DNA from: Hyphomonadaceae bacterium | Lineage (GTDB): Bacteria > Pseudomonadota > Alphaproteobacteria > Caulobacterales > Aquidulcibacteraceae | Direction: 5' to 3' | Length of the DNA: 64,000 bases | NCBI GenBank assembly: GCA_023384105.1 | Contig: JAHDXR010000001.1 | Span: forward strand, 124,001 to 188,000 | In this document: positions 58,176-64,000 of the stretch, piece by piece | How positions within the stretch are numbered: position 1 is the stretch's first letter | Layout of the letters: every line of letters starts with the position of its first letter | Position numbers and translations under genes: made by a program | Notes under the pieces: generated by a model | What the model was told of the DNA's origin: nothing | Databases searched by the model: none | What the model saw: only the letters and a program-made list of their open reading frames with translations

Positions 58176-58586
58176 ATGCCCGCCATCGGTGAAGTCGCCC
58201 GCCTGACCGGCACGAAAGTTCCGACCATACGGTTCTACGAGCAGGAAGGGCTGCTGCCGGCGCCGCCGCGTGCGGCGAACGGCCGGCGCATCTATTCCGA
58301 CGCCGACATTCGCCGCCTCAGCTTTATCCGCCACGCACGTGCGCTCGGGTTTGAATTGGACAGCATCCGGTCGCTATTGGCGCTGACCGATCGGCCCAAC
58401 GCCCCATGCATGCAGGCGGACGCCATCGCTCGCGCGCATCTTGAGGCCATCGAACAGCGCATCGCGCAACTCACTTTGCTGAAAGCGGAGCTGACGCGCA
58501 TCGCGCAAGCCTGCGCCGGCGGGCGCGCCATCGGCGACTGCCGCGTGATCGAAGCGCTCGCCGGACGGGCGCGCTTAGGCGAGTAG
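58176..58586 (+). CDS. MerR family metal-responsive regulator
   Basis: IGEVARLTGTKVPTIRFYEQEGLLPAPPRAANGRRIYSDADIRRLSFIRHARALGFELDSIRSLLAL; C-terminal CAGGRAIGDC. Confidence 0.9.
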   Translation: MPAIGEVARLTGTKVPTIRFYEQEGLLPAPPRAANGRRIYSDADIRRLSFIRHARALGFELDSIRSLLALTDRPNAPCMQADAIARAHLEAIEQRIAQLTLLKAELTRIAQACAGGRAIGDCRVIEALAGRARLGE

Positions 58587-58606
58587 GGCGTTAGACGTCG
58601 CCGCGC

Positions 58607-58710
58607 TATGGACCGCCGGCGCCCTCGCCGGCATGCGACACATATCGAACAAGCGCCGACGCCTGTCGGTAGCGGTCGCGCCATGCCGGCGAGGGCGCCG
58701 GCGGTCCATA
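58607..58710. repeat. Long perfect inverted repeat (29-bp arms)
   Basis: TATGGACCGCCGGCGCCCTCGCCGGCATG (58607-58635) versus CATGCCGGCGAGGGCGCCGGCGGTCCATA (58682-58710), with an inner CCGAC-gcct-GTCGG hairpin. Confidence 0.85.
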
Positions 58711-58712
58711 TG

Positions 58713-58747
58713 AAGGGGTCCGCATCTTGCGATGCGGACCCCTTTGT
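58713..58747. terminator. Bidirectional terminator-like hairpin
   Basis: AAGGGGTCCGCATC-ttgc-GATGCGGACCCCTTT between convergent genes. Confidence 0.7.
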
Positions 58748-58785
58748 CAGCGTATTGTGGGAGGAGACGCCGACGGGCGCAGGCC

Positions 58786-61170
58786 TCACCAGTCGATGCT
58801 GAGACGTGCGTAGGTGAAGCGGCCGTTGAAGCCGAACGGCGAGTAGAACGGGAACGCCACGACGCCGGACGTGTTCAGCGCCGCCGGCACGGCGTCCGGA
58901 TATTCGTCGAACACGTTGTCGACGCCGAGCGCGATTGCGACGTTGGGCGTGAAGCGGTAGCGGCCCTCGAGGTCGAGCAGCGTGTGCTCGCCGGTGCGGA
59001 AGTCCGCCGCCGGAGAGCCGCCCGGCTGCAGCACGTCGCCGTAATAGGTTGCGCGTGCGGTGGCGCCGATATTGTTCAGCGCCCAGTCGACGCTGACCAC
59101 CGCCTTCTCGCCCGGCGTGCCTTCCTCGATGGTGAGGATGCGGTTGCGGCCGAGCAGGGTTGGCGTGGGGCTCAGCACCGAGAGCGATGTCGGCACGCGG
59201 GTGACGTCCACGTCGTTGAAGTTGACCGCGGCGACAAAATCGAAATCGCCCGCAGCGCCTGCGTCCAGCTGATAGCGGCCGACGATATCGAGACCTTGAG
59301 TCTCGGTTTCCACGCCGTTGATGAAGAAGCGTGCGGCGGACACGCCGAGCGGATCGAGCAGCGCCGCCACCTGCGGGCTGAACGTGCGCGAGATGTTTTC
59401 CGAAAGCACGATCTGGTCGCTGATTTCGATCCGATAGGCGTCGATGGTGAGATCGAAGTCGCCGAGCTGGAAGACCGCGCCGATCGAGTAGTTCACCGCC
59501 TCTTCAGGCTTCAGCGGTTCGGCGCCGAGCGTGCGCGCGACCAGGCTCGTGGCCGGGAAGGTGCCGGTTTCGACGACGTCCGGCGCCTGGAACACCGAAG
59601 CGGTCGAGGTGAAGTAGGATTGCTGCAGCGACGGTGCGCGGAAGCCGCTCGACACCGCCCCGCGCAAGGCGAAGTTGTCGGTGAAGTCGTAGCGCGCCGT
59701 AAGCTTGCCGTTCAGCGTTTCGCCGAAGTCGGAGTAGTCCTCGTAGCGCACGGCGGCGCCGATCAGCAGGCGCTCGACGGGGAAGACTTCGACGTCGACA
59801 TAAGCGCCCCAGGCGGTGCGGTCCTCGTCGATTTCGTTGCCGGGCTGGAAGCCGATGAAGCCTTGTGCGCCGGACGCAAGGCTCGGCGTGGCCGCCGGGC
59901 CGCGATCGTAGGAGGCGGGTTCGCCGGCTTCGATCTCGTAGATTTCCCGCCGCGCCTCGAAGCCCCAGGCGAAATTGATCGGTTCGGCGAGGCCGGCGTC
60001 GATGCCGCGGGCGAAGTCGACGCCGAGCACGGTCTGGCTGTAGGTGAGGCCGCCCGCGTCGAAGCTGGTCTGCGACGCTGCGCCATAGGTCGAGTTCAGC
60101 GAATTCTCGGTGCGGAAATCGAGCGCGTTCTGGCCGTAGACGAGACTTACGTCCGTATCCCAGCCGCCGAGTTCGCCGCGCACGCCGCCGGCGGCGGTGA
60201 CGTCCTGCGACGCCACATTGATCAGCGGCAGGAAGCCGTCCGGATAGATCGCCGGCACGTTGTTGGCGTTGTTGAAGCGGCGCGGGAACGCCGCGCTGGT
60301 GCTGTCGCGATCCTGATAGCCGAGCCAGCCATAGGCCTCCCAGCCGTTGGCGAGCGGCGCGCCCGCATTGGCGTAGACGCTCCATTGCTCGACTTCCGGA
60401 TCGCCGAAGCGCGAATTGACGATCTGCGCCGGCAGGAGGTTGGGATCGAAGTCGCCGCGGCTGGTTGGATCGCGCCGCAGGAATTCCGCCGATACGGTGA
60501 GGAAGCCTTCGCTGCCGAGGGCGAAGCCCTGCCAGCCGGAAATGGTGGTGGTTTGGCCGTCCGTGGCGTCGCGCGAAGAGCGCGCCGGCTCCACGGACGT
60601 ATCGTACTGGCCGTAGCTGATGGTGGCGCCGCCGCCTTCGCGCGCTTCGCGCAAGCGCAGATTGACGACGCCGGCGATGGCGTCGGAGCCGTACTGCGCC
60701 GAGGCGCCGTCGCGCAGCACCTCGACCCGGTCGAGCGCGGCCACGGGAATGGCGTTCAAGTCCACCGCCGCCGAACCGCGGCCGACGGAGCCGTTGACGT
60801 TGACGAGCGCCGAGGCGTGACGGCGCGTGCCGTTCACAAGCACCAGCGTCTGGTCGGGCGAGAGGCCGCGCAGCGTGGCGGGGCGAATGGAGTCGGTGCC
60901 GTCGACGACGGCGGGACGCGGAAAGTCGATCGACGGCGCGACCGCCGAGAGCGATTCGCCCAGTTCTGTCGTGCCCTGCTGGCGGAGCGCTTCGCCGCTC
61001 AGAACGTCGACCGGAGAGGGCGTCGAGAGTTGCGAGCGCCCAGCGCCGCGCGTGCCGGTGACGACGATGATCTCTTCGTCCGACGTTTCCTGGGCCAGGG
61101 CGGCCGTCGGCAACGCAAGCGCGACGAAAGACGCCGTCGCAAGAAGGCTGCGTGCAAAGTTGATGTGCAT
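58786..61170 (-). CDS. TonB-dependent receptor
   Basis: EEIIVVTGTRGAGRSQLSTPSPVDVLSGEAL; VEVLRDGASAQYGSDAIAGVVNLRL. Confidence 0.95.
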   Translation of the reverse strand: MHINFARSLLATASFVALALPTAALAQETSDEEIIVVTGTRGAGRSQLSTPSPVDVLSGEALRQQGTTELGESLSAVAPSIDFPRPAVVDGTDSIRPATLRGLSPDQTLVLVNGTRRHASALVNVNGSVGRGSAAVDLNAIPVAALDRVEVLRDGASAQYGSDAIAGVVNLRLREAREGGGATISYGQYDTSVEPARSSRDATDGQTTTISGWQGFALGSEGFLTVSAEFLRRDPTSRGDFDPNLLPAQIVNSRFGDPEVEQWSVYANAGAPLANGWEAYGWLGYQDRDSTSAAFPRRFNNANNVPAIYPDGFLPLINVASQDVTAAGGVRGELGGWDTDVSLVYGQNALDFRTENSLNSTYGAASQTSFDAGGLTYSQTVLGVDFARGIDAGLAEPINFAWGFEARREIYEIEAGEPASYDRGPAATPSLASGAQGFIGFQPGNEIDEDRTAWGAYVDVEVFPVERLLIGAAVRYEDYSDFGETLNGKLTARYDFTDNFALRGAVSSGFRAPSLQQSYFTSTASVFQAPDVVETGTFPATSLVARTLGAEPLKPEEAVNYSIGAVFQLGDFDLTIDAYRIEISDQIVLSENISRTFSPQVAALLDPLGVSAARFFINGVETETQGLDIVGRYQLDAGAAGDFDFVAAVNFNDVDVTRVPTSLSVLSPTPTLLGRNRILTIEEGTPGEKAVVSVDWALNNIGATARATYYGDVLQPGGSPAADFRTGEHTLLDLEGRYRFTPNVAIALGVDNVFDEYPDAVPAALNTSGVVAFPFYSPFGFNGRFTYARLSIDW

Positions 61171-61338
61171 GGAACTATCCCCCGCTGCGCCTCAAGTGAG
61201 GCCAAGCTTGGGTCCGAGGTTGGCGCCCTCAGGCTTCGTTCCAAGACCGGTTTGCTGAACTGTGCGGTTAGCCAGGCTAATGTCTATAGTTCCGCTATAG
61301 GGTATCGCTTGATGCTGACGTTAGGTCAGCAGCGGCGT

Positions 61339-64000
61339 TCAGCCGAGCGTGATCTCGATGCTGTGGCAGGCGCCGTCCCTGGCGAGAGGGATGCGGGGGC
61401 ATGGCTGTTCGGCGCCGTCGAGCACGATGCGCTTCACGCCGGTTGAGACGCTGTCGGGATTGCGCACGTCAATCTCGAACGCCGTGGCGCCTCTGAGCAG
61501 CCGCACCGAAAAGCCTGGCCAGCCTTTGGGTAGGCATGGCGACACGTGGAGATGATCGGCCTCCACCCGCAGGCCGAGAATGTATTCGAGCCCGGCGCGG
61601 TACATGAGCCCGGCGGAGCCGGTGTACCAGGTCCAGCCGCCGCGGCCGACCTGGCCGGGCGCGGAATAGACGTCCGCGGCCATGACGTAGGGCTCGACGC
61701 GGTAGCGGTGCGCGTCGGTGCGGGTGCGGGCGTGATTGATCGGGTTGAGCATCCAGAACAGCGCCGCCGCTTTGTCGCCCTCGCCGAGTTCCGCAAGCGC
61801 CATCACCGACCAGACCGCGCCGTGCGTGTACTGGCCGCCATTCTCGCGGATGCCGGGCGGATAGCCCCTGATGTAGCCCGGATCGAGCGGCGCCTTGTCG
61901 AACGGGGGCGAGAACAGCAGCGCCATGCCGTCCTGCTCGCGAATGAGATCGCGCTCGACCGCGGCCATCGCCGTGCGCGCGCGTTCGGGGTCCGCGGCGC
62001 CCGAAAGCACGGCCCAGGATTGCGCGATCGAATCGATGCGGCACTCGACGCTGGCGGCTGAACCGACGACGGCGCCGTCGTCGTGCCATGCGCGGCGATA
62101 CCATTCGCCGTCCCAGCCGTCGCGTTCGAGACTTGCGCGCAACGTCTCGATATGACGCCGCCATCGTTCCACGCGCGCCGTATCGCCCCGCGCTTCGGCG
62201 AAAGGCGCGAAGTCGCGCAGCGCCGTGCAGAGAAACCAGCCGAGCCATACGCTCTCGCCGCGTCCCTCCAGGCCCATGCGGTTCAGTCCGTCGTTCCAGT
62301 CGCCGCCGCCGATCAGCGGGAGGCCGTGCGGGCCGGTCGCCAGGCTGGCGTCGAGCGCGCGCGCGCAGTGCTCGTAGAGCGAGCCGGCGCTGTCGCTCGT
62401 CTGCGGCCGGTAGAAGGCTTCCGCCTCGCCGGTTTCGAGCGGCGGGCCTTCGATGAAGGGCGCGCTTTCGTCGAGGATGGCGGCGTCGCCGGTGCGGGCG
62501 ACGTAGTACGAGGCGGCGACAGGCAGCCAGATCCGATCGTCGGATATGCGCGTGCGCACGCCCTGGCCGGTCTGCGGCAGCCACCAATGCTGCACGTCGC
62601 CTTCCACGAACTGTTGCGCGGCCGCGCGCAGCAGGTGCTGGCGCATCAGCTCCGGCTTGGCCAGCACCACGGCCATCGTGTCCTGCAGCTGATCGCGATA
62701 GCCGTAGGCGCCGCTGGCCTGGTAGAAGCCCGCGCGCGCCCACAGCCGGCAGGCGAGCGTCTGGTAGAGCAGCCAGCCGTTCATCATCAGGTCGAAGGAG
62801 CGGTCCGGCGTTTCGACCTGAACGACGCCCAGCGTTTCGTTCCAGAACGCGCGCACATCGTCGAAGACGGCGTCGAGATCGGCCGTGCGATAGGTTTCGA
62901 TCAGCGCGCGCGCGGACTCGGCGTCGGCGGCGTCGCCGAGAAGGACTACGATCTCGGCGCGCGCGCCGGGCGCGAGCTCCAGCATCGTCTGCATCGCGCC
63001 GCACGGATCGAGGCCGGCGCCGAGCCGGCCGGAGAGCGCGCCGCCGCCGCCCAGCGCCGCCGGCGCCGCGAGCGTCCCGTTGCGGCCGACGAACTCGTGC
63101 CGGTCGCCGGTCCAGCTCTGCTGGCGGCCGAGCATGTCCATGAACGCGACCCGCTCTGCATAGACGGCGTTCCAGCGATTGGTGGCGAAGACGGCGCCGC
63201 TGGCGTCGCGCTCGGTGACGATGTGCGGCGCGGCGCCGGCGCGCGAAGCCCCGAGCACCCACTCGACATAGGCGGTGACCGACAGCCGCCGCGTCTGCGG
63301 CGACGTATTGACGAGCGTCAGGCGCGAAATCTTGACCGGATCGGCGCGCGGCGCGAATTCCAGCAGGGAAAGCTCAAGGCCGTGCGCGACGTGCTCGAAG
63401 CGGCTGTAGCCGCGGCCATGGCGGACGGTGCAGGCGGCGTTTTCGTCATGGAGCGGCGCGGCCGTCGGCGTGAACAGTTCGCCGGTGTCGCGATCGCGCA
63501 CGTAGAACGCCTGTCCCGGCGGATCGCGTACGGGATCGTTGGACCAAGGCGTGATCTGGCGTTCGCGGCTGTTTTCCGACCAGACGGAGCCCGCGCCGGT
63601 CTCGCTGACGTGGAAGCCGAACCTGTCGTTGGCGACCACATTGACCCACGGCGCCGGCGTGGTCTGGCCCGGCGACAGCGCGATCATGTACTCGCCGTCG
63701 TTCGGGGAGAAGCCGCCGAGGCCGTTGAAGTACTTGAGGTCCGGCGCCGGCCCCGGGGCGTGCAACACCGAAGCGATCCGGCTCTTGTCCTGCGGCTCGC
63801 GCCCGATATGAGCGGCGTCCGGGCGGCGGCGCAGCTGATCGGCGAGATTGCCGCGGTCGCCGCGCAGGATTACGCGCGCCGCCGCTGTGAGCGCTTGGCG
63901 CGCCGGCGCCGGCACCAGGTCGGCGCGCAGCACGTAGATATGGCCCACGATCGCTTCCGAGCCGATATGCGGCCGCTGCTGGCTGGCGCGCACCGCGTTC
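61339..64000 (-). CDS. Cyclic beta-1,2-glucan synthase C-terminal / GH94 glycoside phosphorylase region, 5' end beyond window
   Basis: DLKYFNGLGGFSPNDGEYMI, ACRLWARAGFYQASGAYGYRDQLQDTMAVV, GGDWNDGLNRMGLEGRGESVWLGWF, GGWTWYTGSAGLMYRAGLEYILGL. Confidence 0.88.
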   Translation of the reverse strand, partial: NAVRASQQRPHIGSEAIVGHIYVLRADLVPAPARQALTAAARVILRGDRGNLADQLRRRPDAAHIGREPQDKSRIASVLHAPGPAPDLKYFNGLGGFSPNDGEYMIALSPGQTTPAPWVNVVANDRFGFHVSETGAGSVWSENSRERQITPWSNDPVRDPPGQAFYVRDRDTGELFTPTAAPLHDENAACTVRHGRGYSRFEHVAHGLELSLLEFAPRADPVKISRLTLVNTSPQTRRLSVTAYVEWVLGASRAGAAPHIVTERDASGAVFATNRWNAVYAERVAFMDMLGRQQSWTGDRHEFVGRNGTLAAPAALGGGGALSGRLGAGLDPCGAMQTMLELAPGARAEIVVLLGDAADAESARALIETYRTADLDAVFDDVRAFWNETLGVVQVETPDRSFDLMMNGWLLYQTLACRLWARAGFYQASGAYGYRDQLQDTMAVVLAKPELMRQHLLRAAAQQFVEGDVQHWWLPQTGQGVRTRISDDRIWLPVAASYYVARTGDAAILDESAPFIEGPPLETGEAEAFYRPQTSDSAGSLYEHCARALDASLATGPHGLPLIGGGDWNDGLNRMGLEGRGESVWLGWFLCTALRDFAPFAEARGDTARVERWRRHIETLRASLERDGWDGEWYRRAWHDDGAVVGSAASVECRIDSIAQSWAVLSGAADPERARTAMAAVERDLIREQDGMALLFSPPFDKAPLDPGYIRGYPPGIRENGGQYTHGAVWSVMALAELGEGDKAAALFWMLNPINHARTRTDAHRYRVEPYVMAADVYSAPGQVGRGGWTWYTGSAGLMYRAGLEYILGLRVEADHLHVSPCLPKGWPGFSVRLLRGATAFEIDVRNPDSVSTGVKRIVLDGAEQPCPRIPLARDGACHSIEITLG

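Noticed and set aside
61280-61305. CTATAGTTCCGCTATAG repeat upstream of a TonB receptor gene
   Set aside because: Short self-complementary hexamers only, no second copy elsewhere in the window; insufficient evidence for an operator.
58732-61446. 904-aa + strand ORF
   Set aside because: Antisense shadow of the TonB receptor gene on the minus strand; Arg/Ala/Gly/Val-biased composition typical of GC-rich antisense frames.
61469-63262. 597-aa minus-strand ORF
   Set aside because: Alternate frame of the GH94-type gene, extremely Arg-rich, no motifs.

Overview
GC-rich window from an alphaproteobacterial chromosome (Caulobacterales/Hyphomonadaceae-like by gene content; this placement is inference). 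It is mostly catabolic and outer-membrane-uptake gene clusters. Five TonB-dependent receptors sit next to hydrolases: two closely similar type-B carboxylesterases, a sulfatase, two M28-like peptidases, an FAH-family hydrolase, a cupin, an acyl-CoA ligase, a HyuA/DUF917 pair and MFS transporters, with local GntR, TetR, LuxR and MerR regulators. A methylcitrate block (ScfR-like regulator, thioesterase, prpD, prpC, prpB) lies at 14.3-19.9 kb. Two cobalamin riboswitches are clear. One precedes metE (+) and one precedes a class III ribonucleotide reductase operon (-). In that operon NrdD is split: a 683-aa core lacks the glycyl-radical motif, and a separate 59-aa ORF with its own Shine-Dalgarno sequence carries CEVWTRVMGYHRPV, followed by nrdG. 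At 8.4-14.1 kb there is a decayed accessory island: a truncated excisionase-like HTH gene, an IS30 remnant, a frameshifted IS481-like element with visible terminal repeats, and a broken Rhs/LysM polymorphic-toxin locus. That locus has a possible nucleotidyltransferase-like toxin tip, a candidate immunity gene, an orphan Rhs fragment and two related small antisense ORFs. The window ends inside a cyclic beta-1,2-glucan synthase-type (GH94) gene. No CRISPR array, rRNA or complete tRNA was found. All homology calls come from reading the protein sequences; no database search was run.
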